Part shown: positions 1-8,106 of the stretch, one piece after another
How the letters are laid out: each line of letters opens with the position of its first letter
Position numbering within the stretch: position 1 is the first letter of the stretch
NCBI GenBank assembly: GCA_910586735.1
Contig: CAJUJW010000006.1
Coordinates: 1 to 60,765, forward strand
Origin: an uncultured Oscillibacter sp.
Lineage (GTDB): Bacteria > Bacillota > Clostridia > Oscillospirales > Oscillospiraceae
Direction: 5' to 3'
Length of the DNA: 60,765 nt
The notes under the pieces: model-generated
Database searches by the model: none
What the model saw: only the letters and a program-made list of their open reading frames with translations
What the model was told of the DNA's origin: nothing
Position numbers and translations under genes: made by a program

Positions 1-590
1 GCGGCGGTGATGGCGGTAAAGGTCTTACCGGCTCCGGTGGCCATCTGCACCAGTGCCCTCGGCCTGTTTTCAGAGAAAGAACGGTCTAATTTCGTGATCG
101 CACGAATCTGGCAGTCCCGAAAGCCGGTGGTGTCAAAGGGCGGAAAATGCTTCATGTTGTTGCGGACGGTATCAGGCGTGTTTAATAGTGCCCGCAAAGT
201 CTCCGGGCGATGAAAAGAGAAGACGGTTCGAGAGCAGTATTTCAAATCGTGATAGTCTGTGAACCGGGTCAGCTTGTCCGTCGCCTCGTAGGCAAAGCGG
301 ATGGAATACTCCCCTTTGATCCATTTGAATTTGCTGCCGGCGTAGCGTGCGGACTGATCCTCCACCGTGGTAATTTTTTCTCCGCTCTCTGTCCGCTTTG
401 CCTCCACAAAACCCACTGGGGTTCCATCGACGAAAAGGGCATAGTCCACCTCGCCTGTGCTGGTCGGAAACTCCCTCACAGCAACGCCTGTGGCAGAAGA
501 CAGATTCAGTTGTTTCATGTCCTGAATTACCCAGCCGGACTGTATCAGCTTCTGGTCTATGGCAAGACGGGCCTTTTCCTCTGGCGACAT
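1..590 (-). CDS. hsdR: Type I restriction endonuclease R subunit (HsdR), N-terminal part
   Basis: Partial gene; the 3' part lies beyond the left edge. About 196 codons are visible from the ATG at 590, preceded by AAGGAGG. The N-terminal region contains a PD-(D/E)xK nuclease pattern (GEVDYALFVDG followed by VGFVEAKR) and ends in the helicase Walker A motif MATGAGKT, with the RDCQIRAI and RALVQ strings typical of EcoEI-type HsdR just before it. HsdR is the ATP-driven translocase and cleavage subunit of type I restriction systems and works with HsdM and HsdS, which are not visible here. Family assignment is from recognised motifs. Intactness cannot be judged. Confidence 0.85.
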   Translation of the reverse strand, partial: MSPEEKARLAIDQKLIQSGWVIQDMKQLNLSSATGVAVREFPTSTGEVDYALFVDGTPVGFVEAKRTESGEKITTVEDQSARYAGSKFKWIKGEYSIRFAYEATDKLTRFTDYHDLKYCSRTVFSFHRPETLRALLNTPDTVRNNMKHFPPFDTTGFRDCQIRAITKLDRSFSENRPRALVQMATGAGKTFTAITA

Positions 591-624
591 CGCGGCTCCC
601 CTCCTTGGTTCGGCAATTTACTCC

Positions 625-653
625 ATTATAACGGATAAGGCCCCAGCTTACAA
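625..653 (-). promoter_or_regulatory. Promoter of hsdR
   Basis: On the minus strand TTGTAA (648-653) and TATAAT (625-630) are separated by 17 bp, ending 34 bp before the hsdR ATG. Confidence 0.65.
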
Positions 654-777
654 GGCATATCTCCAGTCTTCCGCCCAAACTGGCCTTTTCCCCTCATCGA
701 ACCGCATGGTTCTTCTTTTAATACGGCCCGGTAAGTTTTGAGGCGTTTTCTCACTTGGAAATCCTTCCATATAAAAT

Positions 778-807
778 CCCCGGATTCAGGGAAAACTGAA
801 TCCGGGG
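778..807. repeat. Perfect 12-bp hairpin just before the tocopherol-cyclase-like gene
   Basis: CCCCGGATTCAG (778-789), a GGAAAA loop, then CTGAATCCGGGG (796-807). The right arm holds the only G-rich Shine-Dalgarno-like string before the start at 819. No plus-strand T-run follows, so it does not look like a plus-strand terminator. The minus strand reads ATTTTATAT after the stem. A translational control element is one reading. Confidence 0.6.
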
Positions 808-818
808 TGATGATTATC

Positions 819-1706
819 ATGAGCTTTTTCCACAGAACAGACCGGCCCTATTTTGAGGGTTGGTATTTCAAGCATCAGACCCGGCAGGGACAGACCCTCG
901 CACTGATTCCCGCCTTCCATATCGACAACGAGGGACGCCGCTCCGCATCTCTCCAGGTCATTTCCAACGTCAGCTCGTGGTGGCTGGAGTACACGGCGGA
1001 ACAGCTTCAAGTTTCCCGGCAGCCGTTTCAGCTCCAGCTTGGGTTGTCCCGCTTCGGTTGCCAGGGCATCGACCTCCAGATCCAGCGGGACGGCCTTTCT
1101 CTCCGGGGGACTCTGCGCTATGGCCCGTTTGCCGCCCTCCAGTCCGACATCATGGGGCCGTTCCGGTTTTTCTCGGGAATGCAGTGCGCCCACGGCGTCG
1201 TCAGCATGAGGCACTCTCTGAGCGGAGCGCTGGAGCTGAACGGCGAGACCCTGGATTTTTCTGACGGGACCGGCTATATTGAGACGGACCGGGGCCGTTC
1301 TTTTCCCAGTAAGTACCTCTGGACCCAGTGCGCATGGGACGGGATGGAGGGCGGCAGCCTGATGCTTGCGGTCGCGACGATCCCCCTGCCTGTGGGAGGC
1401 TTTACCGGCTGTATCTGCTCCGTGTTTCACGGCGGCCGGGAATACCGTCTTGCCACCTATCGGGGCGCCCGAATCGAGGCTTGGTCCCCCTCGGCTGCGG
1501 TAATTCGCCAGGGGAAGTACCGCCTGGAAGCGGAACTTCTGAACGAGCGGAGGCAGGCCCTCCGGGCCCCGGTGGAGGGTCTCATGGAGCGCACCATCCA
1601 CGAGAGCCTCTGTGCGGAGGTATGCTATCGCTTCCGGCATGGGAAAGACCTGCTGTTTCAACATACGGATCCCAACGCCAGCTTTGAGTATTCCCCGGCA
1701 GACTGA
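819..1706 (+). CDS. Tocopherol cyclase family protein
   Basis: About 295 residues. The protein opens with FFHRTDRPYFEGWYFKHQ, the signature of the tocopherol cyclase-like family, and ends with VCYRF..FQHTDPNASFEY. In plants the family cyclises tocopherol precursors; bacterial members in Firmicutes have no proven substrate, so the biochemical role is open. No signal peptide or membrane segment is evident. ATG 819 is preferred because the GGGG of the upstream hairpin sits 11 nt before it; ATG 810 in the same frame is possible. The gene stands alone, flanked by HsdR on the opposite strand and by gene fragments. The leader hairpin suggests control at translation, which is inference. Confidence 0.7.
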   Translation: MSFFHRTDRPYFEGWYFKHQTRQGQTLALIPAFHIDNEGRRSASLQVISNVSSWWLEYTAEQLQVSRQPFQLQLGLSRFGCQGIDLQIQRDGLSLRGTLRYGPFAALQSDIMGPFRFFSGMQCAHGVVSMRHSLSGALELNGETLDFSDGTGYIETDRGRSFPSKYLWTQCAWDGMEGGSLMLAVATIPLPVGGFTGCICSVFHGGREYRLATYRGARIEAWSPSAAVIRQGKYRLEAELLNERRQALRAPVEGLMERTIHESLCAEVCYRFRHGKDLLFQHTDPNASFEYSPAD

Positions 1707-1709
1707 TGT

Positions 1710-2219
1710 TTACAGGGGGCATGTCAGCCGGTAATCAAGGAGATGGCTCAACAGGGCCCTCGGAGCTATCCCAAGGCGGCCGGCAAGCTCCACCATGTGC
1801 GCGTCAATGAGGTCAAGGTTTCTCTCCTCGAATCTCTTTTTCTCTTCGCCGGTTTTCAAAACCGCACTGTCGCACAGCCCCGCCAGCTTGGCGCCCAGCC
1901 GTTCAAAGCATTTTTGCGAGGAGGGGTTGTCTACCTCCACTACTGCCTTAAATTCTCCCTTCTCAAGGGAAAGCTCGCGGCTACCGAACAGAACGCCGGC
2001 TATGTGGGCGGCATCTCTGAGGACGGCTTTCAGGCCGCTTACAGAAATATGAAAGCGATACTGACCGAGGATGTGATTTTGGGGAGGACAGCTTTTCCCC
2101 CGGAACCTTCGGTCTTGGGGTTCGGAATTGCAGTCCCGGAAGCCGGGCGTCAGAACGTCAAAAAGCCCTATATTGTTCTGTCCCGCAATGGAGCGGACTA
2201 TCCGATCGACATGGGACAA
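1710..2219 (-). pseudogene. GNAT-like acetyltransferase remnant (C-terminal part)
   Basis: An open frame of about 169 codons. Only roughly the last 120 residues look protein-like: FHISVSGLKAV, then VVEVDNPSSQKCFERLGAKLAG, which resembles the end of GNAT N-acetyltransferases (NPAS..C.EK.GF). The first 50 residues read like unselected sequence, and no Shine-Dalgarno precedes the nominal start at 2219. The most economical reading is a 5'-truncated gene joined to the truncated AhpD-like fragment upstream. Which residues are ancestral is uncertain, and a genuine small protein cannot be excluded. Confidence 0.35.
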
Positions 2220-2222
2220 TCC

Positions 2223-2519
2223 TCAGCCGGAAACGCACGCCGGGTGGTGAATTTTTTGAAACGGTTTCACGAGCTTCCCAAGCGTATCGGAGAACAGCGG
2301 GACGAATGCCTGAGGGAAATCGAGCATCTGATGGAACTGGACGGAGCTGTCGATGAGCCCCTTGCTCACCAGGGCGGAGACCGTCAGGATGGAGCGCGTT
2401 TTTAAGGAGAGCTTCCCCTCCCGGCTCCAAACCTGGCCGAAGAGCACGTCGTCGTTGAGCTCCGCGAACTTGGGGGCAAAGTCCCCCAGCTGGTCCCGGC
2501 CCGCCGTCTGCTTTACCAT
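2223..2519 (-). pseudogene. Carboxymuconolactone decarboxylase (AhpD-like) family, truncated
   Basis: ATG at 2519 follows a good AGGAGG site. Residues 1-64 are a clear match to the small carboxymuconolactone decarboxylase family: TAGRDQLG, FAPKFAELNDDVLFG, VWSREGKLSL, then LIDSSVQFH. After that the family expects a GIT-type helix and an AFYAGWPKAW segment. Here the frame gives an unrelated 34-residue tail and stops at 2223. Neither other minus-strand frame restores the missing half, so this looks like a 3' deletion and not a single frameshift. Intact relatives usually sit beside flavodoxin and LysR genes, as here. Likely non-functional. Confidence 0.6.
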
Positions 2520-2594
2520 CGTTCTGTCCTCCTGCTTTCTGAAAGTTTGCTAATCCTTATATTGCGCCCCGGAGGGCACTCCAAGTCGAGCCTT

Positions 2595-4118
2595 TTATTC
2601 CCCCAGAGAGAGGGTGACGCTGACATCTCCGCCGCCCAGCAGTTCCCGCAGTTCCGAGGCGCTGGTGTTGTTGACGTGGCCCAGACGGGTGAAGTTCCAG
2701 GAGTTGGGCGCGTAGTAGATGACAAACTGATTTCCCTGGTAGAGAATCAGGTCCCCCGCCTGGGTGGTGATTTCCTCATTGTTCGTGGGAAGGCTCCGGC
2801 CCAGAGGGCCCACCTTCTCCATACTGCCGTAGTCGCTCATTTGGATGGTCCGGGGCCCCTCCGCCAGCAGGTCCCGCAGGGCCTGGGCGGAGGAGTTGTC
2901 CGAAAGCGTCGCGGTAAGGGTGGTCCCGTTGACCGTGAGGTTCAGTGCGGAGGGCTCTCCTTCCCGCGCCGGTTTTGCGGCGTCGGCGGCGGGCAGGTTC
3001 AGGCCGTTCACCCAGGCTTCCACGGTCTCCTGAGAGGCACTGCCGCTGAACCGTTGGCCCTCCAGCCAGTTGGCGGAGGAGGCAGAAGCCCGGAGGTTTT
3101 CGGCACTGGACCCAATGCCGCTGCTGCCGGAGGTGCAGAAGGGCACGATGGTCTTGCCGCCGAACTCGCCGCTCTCCAGGAAGGTGTACAGAATTTTGGG
3201 CGCCTGGCCCCACCAAATAGGATAGCCCAAGAACACAGTGTCGTAGTCCGCCAGATTGGGAAGCGCACCGGAGATGGCCGGACGGGCGGAATCGTCGTTC
3301 TGTTCCCGATTGGCCCGGCAACCGGAGTCGCTATAGTTCAGATCGGCGGCGGTATAGGGGACCTCCGGGGTAATTTTGTAGAGGTCCGCACTCAGAATGG
3401 TTTCCAGGTGTTTAGCGATGTTCTCCGTGTTGTTCGTGTTGGAGAAGCAGGCCACCAGGACCTTGCCGCCTTGGTCAGGAGTGGGGGCCGGAGCGGGAAC
3501 CTCGCCGCCGGAGAGGGTCCGGTATTGATACAGAGCGGAGACCACCTCGGCCCGGGCGGCGGGGGTCTGGGGGTCAAAGCGCCCGTCGGTCCGGGCGGCC
3601 AGGATGCCGTTGGTCCGGCACCAGTCCACCGCCGTCTGGGCGTAGGAGGCAATGGTGCTCTCGTCCGGGTAGTTCTCTGCCTGGGCCTCCGGGCTTCCGG
3701 CCCAGCGCCAGAGGATAGCGGCCACCTGCTGACGGGTCACGGGGTCGTTTACCCCGAACCGCCCGTCGGCATAACCGTTCACCAGCCCGCTGTCCGCCGC
3801 CCAGCTGGCGGCAGTTACATAGTAGGCTGTGGGCTGAACGTCGGAAAACCGGGTGGTCCTGGAAGCGGCGGGGCTTCCGGCGGAGCGGTGGAAGATGGCC
3901 GCCATCTGGGCCCGGGTCACGTTGTCGCCGGCCCCAAAGCGCCCGTCGCTGTAGCCGTTGACATAGCCGTTTTCCGCCGCCCATTGGATGGCCCCGGCAT
4001 AGGGGCTGTCCGCCGCCACGTCGGAGAAGGCGGGCTCTACGGCGCAGGTCGTGGCGGTGAGGGCCAGGACTGCGCACAGGGCCAGCGCGAGGGCTTGGAA
4101 TCGTTTCATTGCGTTCAT
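2595..4118 (-). CDS. Surface protein: three SLH domains, flavodoxin domain, cyclophilin-like domain
   Basis: 507 residues from ATG 4118 (AAAGGA nine bases upstream; an ATG at 4142 lacks a site). A signal peptide (KRFQALALALCAVLAL...) is followed by three S-layer homology repeats at about 28-80, 87-140 and 145-203 (FSDV, NGYSDGRFG, TRAQMAAI patterns), a proline-rich linker, a flavodoxin domain at about 218-370 (VLVACFSNTNNTENIA, FLGYPIWWGQAP, TSGSSGIGSSAENL), and a C-terminal domain like the cyclophilin-like 2 fold (GPRTIQMSDYGSMEKVG, GDLILYQGNQFVIYYA). SLH repeats normally bind secondary wall polymer, so an FMN-dependent redox module would be displayed outside the cell. The partner is unknown. 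Confidence 0.75.
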   Translation of the reverse strand: MNAMKRFQALALALCAVLALTATTCAVEPAFSDVAADSPYAGAIQWAAENGYVNGYSDGRFGAGDNVTRAQMAAIFHRSAGSPAASRTTRFSDVQPTAYYVTAASWAADSGLVNGYADGRFGVNDPVTRQQVAAILWRWAGSPEAQAENYPDESTIASYAQTAVDWCRTNGILAARTDGRFDPQTPAARAEVVSALYQYRTLSGGEVPAPAPTPDQGGKVLVACFSNTNNTENIAKHLETILSADLYKITPEVPYTAADLNYSDSGCRANREQNDDSARPAISGALPNLADYDTVFLGYPIWWGQAPKILYTFLESGEFGGKTIVPFCTSGSSGIGSSAENLRASASSANWLEGQRFSGSASQETVEAWVNGLNLPAADAAKPAREGEPSALNLTVNGTTLTATLSDNSSAQALRDLLAEGPRTIQMSDYGSMEKVGPLGRSLPTNNEEITTQAGDLILYQGNQFVIYYAPNSWNFTRLGHVNNTSASELRELLGGGDVSVTLSLGE

Positions 4119-4146
4119 AAGTGTCGTCCTTTCTGTCCGCAAAATT

Positions 4147-4182
4147 AAAAATCGGGGCTGCCGGTTTGACAGCTCCGATTTT
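4147..4182 (-). terminator. Intrinsic terminator after the lysR remnant
   Basis: Stem AAAATCGGRGCTG/CAGCTCCGATTTT with one wobble pair; the minus strand continues TTTTTAATTTT. It overlaps the -10 box of the next promoter, so RNA from that promoter would not carry both arms. Confidence 0.6.
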
Positions 4183-4206
4183 ATTCCATGGCCTGTGAAA
4201 TGTAAA
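4178..4206 (-). promoter_or_regulatory. Promoter of the SLH-flavodoxin gene
   Basis: Minus strand TTTACA (4201-4206), 17 bp, TAAAAT (4178-4183), about 60 bp upstream of ATG 4118. Confidence 0.55.
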
Positions 4207-4217
4207 ATACTTTGTTT

Positions 4218-4885
4218 CTATCTCTTGCCATGTCTGAAAGGCATAGCTTGGAAATGAGGCTGTTCTTCCGGCCCGCTCTCCTGCTGCAGGATCTCCAGAA
4301 ACGCCTCCGCCGCCCGGGAGAAGACCTGGTATTTTTTCCAGACCACGCTCATACTTGCGGGGATAGGCGGATGAAGAGGCCGGAAGCAGAGGGGGCCGTC
4401 TCCAGCGGTGTTGATGATGCCGTCCAGGCACAACGCCGCACCCAGGCCGTCCTCCACCATCAGGGAGGCGTTGTAGAGCAGGCTGTAACTGGCCACGATG
4501 TTCAGCGTGTCGAACCGTCGGCCAAACCAGTCCTCCAGGGCGCTTGCATCCTTGAAGCGGCGGGAGATGATGAGGGGAAGCCCCGGGTCTCCCCGGCCCC
4601 AATGTAGATGTCCCCCGCAAGATCCGCGGGCTCCGCCGTCAGCTCGCCGGTGGTCTTTTCCACCAGGTCCAGGATTTCCTCCGCCCGCTTCCGCAGCAGA
4701 GCACCGTCCTCCGTCAGGGTGATCCGGCGGTTGCCCCGGAGGAACAGCTTCTTCCCAAGCTCCGCCTCCAGATCCATGAGCTGGCGGGAGAGGGTGGGCT
4801 GAGAGAGATGCAGGGATTCCGCCGCGCCGCAGATGCTCTCCTCTCGGGCCACGGCCAGGAAGTAGCGCAGGACCCGCAGTTCCAT
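4218..4885 (-). pseudogene. LysR-family regulator with internal deletion and frameshift
   Basis: ATG 4885 follows AAGGGGG. The N-terminal helix-turn-helix is intact (MELRVLRYFLAVAREESICG, then LHLSQPTLSRQL and EAELGKKLF). After GDIYIGAGETRG, near plus 4590, the reading frame changes and resumes at LPLIISRRFKD in the effector domain, continuing to FRHGKR at 4218. LysR proteins normally have about 70-80 residues between these points, so both a deletion of roughly 225 bp and a frame change have occurred. Total length is about 222 codons against about 295 expected. The truncated in-frame product would keep the DNA-binding domain but lose effector sensing. Confidence 0.75.
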
Positions 4886-4913
4886 AAAACACACCCCCTT
4901 GTTCATGGGAAAA

Positions 4914-4942
4914 AGTATAGCAGGACATACCATGCCTGTCAA
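4914..4942 (-). promoter_or_regulatory. Promoter of the lysR remnant
   Basis: Minus strand TTGACA (4937-4942), 17 bp, TATACT (4914-4919). Just upstream lies CTATG-N13-CATAG, a possible LysR-type site. Confidence 0.6.
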
Positions 4943-5010
4943 CTATGGCAAGCTATTCAACATAGGGATTTGATGTTTTCCCGCCGCTCGCTCAATTTGG
5001 ACATACGCGG

Positions 5011-5658
5011 TCAGAGGAGGCTCTTCTCAATCAGTTCCCTTGCCTCATGCAGACTGGCGCAGACCCTGCTGATAGCCAGGCCCTCCGGCGGCGGAACCAG
5101 GTCCGGGACCATGACGGTCACGCAGCCCGCCGCTATACCGGCCCGGACACCGTTGACGCTGTCCTCAAACACATAGCACTCCCCCGGCGCACAGCCGATC
5201 CGCTCCGCCGCCAACAGGAAGATGCCCGGTTCCGGCTTCCCCTGGGCGACCTCCTGACCGCTGACAATTGCGTCAAACAGGTTCTCCAGTCCCGTCTGGC
5301 AGAGGTTTGACAGGATGCGCTCCCGGCCGCTGCTGCTGGCAACCGCCGTCCGAACGCCCTTCCCGCGAAGGAACTCCAATATTTCCCGGGCCCCCGGCTT
5401 TTCAGGGGCGCAGCGGCGGTTCAGAATGCCGTCCACGCGGGAGATGCAGTCCCGCTGAAACGCCCAGGCGTCCACCTCCGGGTAATACCGGTGAATGATC
5501 TGCCGCTGTCCCTCGCCGGTGGTGCCGCTGACGGCTGTGGGAAACTCCGGGTACGGCGTCTGGCCAAACTTTTTGGCTGTTTCCACCCAGTTCTCCTGGT
5601 ACACCCGCTCCGTGTCCAGCAGCAGGCCGTCCATGTCGAAAATCGCGCCTTGTTTCAT
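5011..5658 (-). CDS. HAD-superfamily phosphatase / beta-phosphoglucomutase-like
   Basis: 215 residues from ATG 5658, chosen because GGAGG lies eight bases upstream. The HAD motifs are all present: IFDMDGLLLDTE (motif I, nucleophile Asp), ASSSGRE (motif II Ser region), QGKPEPGIFL (motif III Lys) and FEDSVNGVRAG (motif IV acidic pair). The helical cap lies between motifs I and II. Such proteins dephosphorylate or isomerise sugar phosphates; the substrate cannot be read from sequence. An in-frame stretch of 60 codons precedes the start but has no ribosome binding site. No operon partner is evident. Confidence 0.8.
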   Translation of the reverse strand: MKQGAIFDMDGLLLDTERVYQENWVETAKKFGQTPYPEFPTAVSGTTGEGQRQIIHRYYPEVDAWAFQRDCISRVDGILNRRCAPEKPGAREILEFLRGKGVRTAVASSSGRERILSNLCQTGLENLFDAIVSGQEVAQGKPEPGIFLLAAERIGCAPGECYVFEDSVNGVRAGIAAGCVTVMVPDLVPPPEGLAISRVCASLHEARELIEKSLL

Positions 5659-5838
5659 CTCCGGGACCTCCTCTTGTTTTGCGCTCTCCAGGCCCTTCAG
5701 GCGGGCCTCCAGCGCCTCTCTTGCATCATCATACCCCGGCTTGCCCAAAAGCGCAAATATATTTTTCTTGTGCTCCTCTGCTCCCGGCTGGCCGAAGACG
5801 GGAAGGTCAACCGCGCGTACCTCCAGATATGGAAGCAT
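5659..5838 (-). other. In-frame coding-like remnant upstream of the HAD gene
   Basis: Sixty codons continue upstream of the HAD start without a stop (VFGQPGAEEHKKNIF, ALLGKPGYDDAREALEARL). The composition looks protein-like, as if the tail of a deleted gene had been left in frame. I do not recognise the family. A longer fused HAD protein is the alternative. Confidence 0.3.
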
Positions 5839-5859
5839 ATAGCAAACACACGGACAGAA

Positions 5860-5897
5860 AAAGCCCGCGCGCGGTACGATTCCGCGCGGGGGGCTTT
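5860..5897 (-). terminator. Intrinsic terminator of the small CxxC gene
   Basis: Stem AAAGCCC + CGCGCGG / CCGCGCG + GGGCTTT with a small bulge; the minus strand continues TTTTTCTG. Confidence 0.6.
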
Positions 5898-5976
5898 CGA
5901 CGGTTATCCGTAAGGCAGCTGCTCTCCTTGAAAAATGGATAAGTAAATAGCTGTAGGGGCAGTGAATAGTAGGCGG

Positions 5977-6234
5977 TCACTTCATGGGCATACGGCCGCT
6001 GCCATAGCAAATCGGGCATTCTCTGTTATAAAGAAACTTGTAATGCTTCGGGTTCCCATCGCAATTTATGCGCTTGACTGTCTGAGAAACATCGAGGCCG
6101 TCGAGCTGAGCACCCTTGATGGTTTTGTGCAGGCGGCCGGTCCTGGGAGACTTATGGGGGCCCTTGCTAAGCTGGGGGTATTGTTTCCCAAACACATTGT
6201 AGTCGTCCTTCTTCTATTTGTCGAACATGCTCAT
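5977..6234 (-). pseudogene. Small CxxC protein, interrupted by TAG at codon 7
   Basis: Read from ATG 6234 (AAGGA about 12 nt upstream), the frame gives MSMFDK, a TAG, then KKDDYNVFGKQYPQLSKGPH and onward to NRECPICYGSGRMPMK, about 85 codons in all. The C-terminal CPICYGSGR resembles a DnaJ-type zinc knuckle half-site. The part after the stop remains coding-like, and a GTG at 6195 could restart a 72-residue product, although no clear Shine-Dalgarno precedes it. CAG to TAG is the simplest mutation. The gene has its own promoter and terminator. I do not recognise the family. Confidence 0.45.
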
Positions 6235-6324
6235 TTATGACACATCCTTCCAAAAAATCTTGAGGCTGAGTCTGCGGGTTCCAGTGTCTCCTGCTGATGT
6301 CCTTTTTAATTATTTCCTGACTAA

Positions 6325-6353
6325 AGAATATAGCATCGCGTCCTCTATGTCAA
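6325..6353 (-). promoter_or_regulatory. Promoter of the small CxxC gene
   Basis: Minus strand TTGACA (6348-6353), 17 bp, TATTCT (6325-6330), about 90 bp before ATG 6234. Confidence 0.55.
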
Positions 6354-6437
6354 GACGCGGAAACCGTTACAATAATGGAGCAGATAAAAATCAATCTCAT
6401 TTATTCCTATAACCATGAGTGTATCCAGCTAAAAAAC

Positions 6438-6469
6438 CGGAGTGGCGCCGCTCTCGCTGCACCACTCCG
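6438..6469 (-). terminator. Intrinsic terminator of gdhA
   Basis: CGGAGTGG...CCACTCCG with a GC-rich 16-nt loop; the minus strand then reads GTTTTTTAG. Confidence 0.65.
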
Positions 6470-6545
6470 CTTAAATCTCTATTCTTCTCCTTAAGGGGAA
6501 ATTTTTGTACTGTCCGCCAATCTGGGGCAGCGCGGGTCCCCTCCC

Positions 6546-7895
6546 TCAGATCAACCCCTGGGACAGCATGGTCTCCGCCACCTTCATGAAGCCCGCGATG
6601 TTGGCGCCCAGCACCAGGTCGCCGGGTTTTCCGCACTCCTCGGCGGCGGTGTAGATGTTATGGAAAATATTGGTCATGATGGTTTTCAGCCGCCGGTCCA
6701 CTTCCTCGAAGCTCCAGGCGTAGCGCATGGAGTTCTGGCTCATCTCCAGGCCGCTGGTGGCCACGCCGCCGGCGTTGGCCGCCTTGGCGGGGGCGAAGAG
6801 GATGCCCGCGTGCTGGAACTCCTGGATGGCCTCCGGGCGGCAGGGCATGTTGGCCCCCTCCGCCACGGCCAGGCAGCCATTTTTCACGATGATTTTCGCG
6901 ATGTCCCCGTCGATCTCATTTTGGGTGGCGCAGGGCAGGGCGATGTCGCAGGGGACGTTCCAGATGCCCCGGAAGCCCTCAGTATACGTGCTGCCGGGAA
7001 CCCGGTCGGCGTACTCCTTGATGCGGCCCCGGTGGCCCAGCTTGATGTCCTTCACCACGTCCAGGTCCACGCCGTTGGGGTCGTGGATATACCCGTTGGA
7101 GTCGCTGAGGGCCACCACCTTGGCCCCCAGCTGCGTGGCCTTCTGGGCGGCGAAGATGGCCACGTTTCCGCTGCCGGAGATGACCACGGTTTTGCCCTGG
7201 AAGCTGTCGTTCCGCATCTTGGAAAGCATCTCCTGGGTCAGGTAGCACAGGCCGTAGCCCGTGGCCTCGGTGCGGACCAAAGAGCCGCCGAAGGACAGGC
7301 CCTTGCCCGTCAGCACGCCGGCGGCGTAGGTCCCCCGGACCCGGCGGTACTGGCCGAAGAGATAGCCCACCTCACGGGCGCCCACGCCGATGTCCCCGGC
7401 GGGCACGTCCACAAACTGGCCGATGTGCCGCTGGAGTTCGGTCATGAAGCTCTGGCAGAAGCGCATGACCTCCTCGTCGCTCTTGCCCTTGGGATCGAAG
7501 TCCGCGCCGCCCTTGGCCCCGCCCATGGGCAGGGTGGTGAGGCTGTTTTTCAGAATCTGCTCAAAGCCCAAAAATTTCAGAATGGACAGGTTCACGGTGG
7601 GATGGAACCGGAGGCCCCCCTTATAGGGCCCGATGGCGGAGCTGAACTGCACCCGGTAGCCCCGGTTCACGTGGACGTTCCCCTTGTCGTCCACCCAGGG
7701 CACCCGGAAGGTAATGACCCGCTCGGGCTCCACAAAGTTCTCCACAATGCCCTTTTTCTCATACTCGGGATGCTGGTCGATGATCTGGTCCAGGCTCTCC
7801 AGGAACTCCAGGACCGCCTGGTGGAACTCCTTCTGGTCCGGGTCCCTGGTGACCACCTGGCTGTAGACGCGCTGCAAATACTCGCTCTTTAACAT
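6546..7895 (-). CDS. gdhA: NADP-type glutamate dehydrogenase
   Basis: 449 residues, full length for hexameric bacterial GDH. It interconverts 2-oxoglutarate plus ammonium and glutamate in the cytoplasm. Catalytic-region motifs are clear: GPYKGGLRFHPTVN, PMGGAKGGADFDPKGKSD with the active-site lysine, PAGDIGVGAREVGYLFGQY, then the dinucleotide fold ISGSGNVAIFAAQK. The C-terminal NAGGVATSGLEMSQN is also typical. The sequence resembles NADP-linked enzymes of gut Clostridia; coenzyme choice is from family resemblance. The start ATG follows AAAGGGG. It is transcribed alone and ends at a strong terminator. It adds to gltBD and nfnAB as a third glutamate/redox locus in the window. Confidence 0.95.
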   Translation of the reverse strand: MLKSEYLQRVYSQVVTRDPDQKEFHQAVLEFLESLDQIIDQHPEYEKKGIVENFVEPERVITFRVPWVDDKGNVHVNRGYRVQFSSAIGPYKGGLRFHPTVNLSILKFLGFEQILKNSLTTLPMGGAKGGADFDPKGKSDEEVMRFCQSFMTELQRHIGQFVDVPAGDIGVGAREVGYLFGQYRRVRGTYAAGVLTGKGLSFGGSLVRTEATGYGLCYLTQEMLSKMRNDSFQGKTVVISGSGNVAIFAAQKATQLGAKVVALSDSNGYIHDPNGVDLDVVKDIKLGHRGRIKEYADRVPGSTYTEGFRGIWNVPCDIALPCATQNEIDGDIAKIIVKNGCLAVAEGANMPCRPEAIQEFQHAGILFAPAKAANAGGVATSGLEMSQNSMRYAWSFEEVDRRLKTIMTNIFHNIYTAAEECGKPGDLVLGANIAGFMKVAETMLSQGLI

Positions 7896-8106
7896 AAAAT
7901 CGCCCCTTTGTCCGGCTCAGTCCGCCTGCTGCCCAGTATTCCCCCGGCGGGGGAAACTATGCCATTTTCTGGCAGCTTCGGCGCATCTGCGGGCCGGGAA
8001 ATTTCCTGCCTATAGAATATAGGAAAAACGGGGGCCCGCACAAGAAATAAATTTCCTAAAATGCAGGGGAAATTTACGCTTATTATAAAGCGAAAACCAC
8101 AAAAAC
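7896..8106. other. Upstream region of gdhA
   Basis: No gene seen. On the minus strand TTGTGC followed after 16 bp by TATATT (near plus 8010-8040) is a possible gdhA promoter, about 120 bp before the ATG. The rest is AT-rich leader without a recognised element. Confidence 0.35.

Noticed and set aside
172..678. Minus-strand ORF of 168 codons in another frame over hsdR
   Set aside because: Out of frame with the clear HsdR motifs; no family resemblance.
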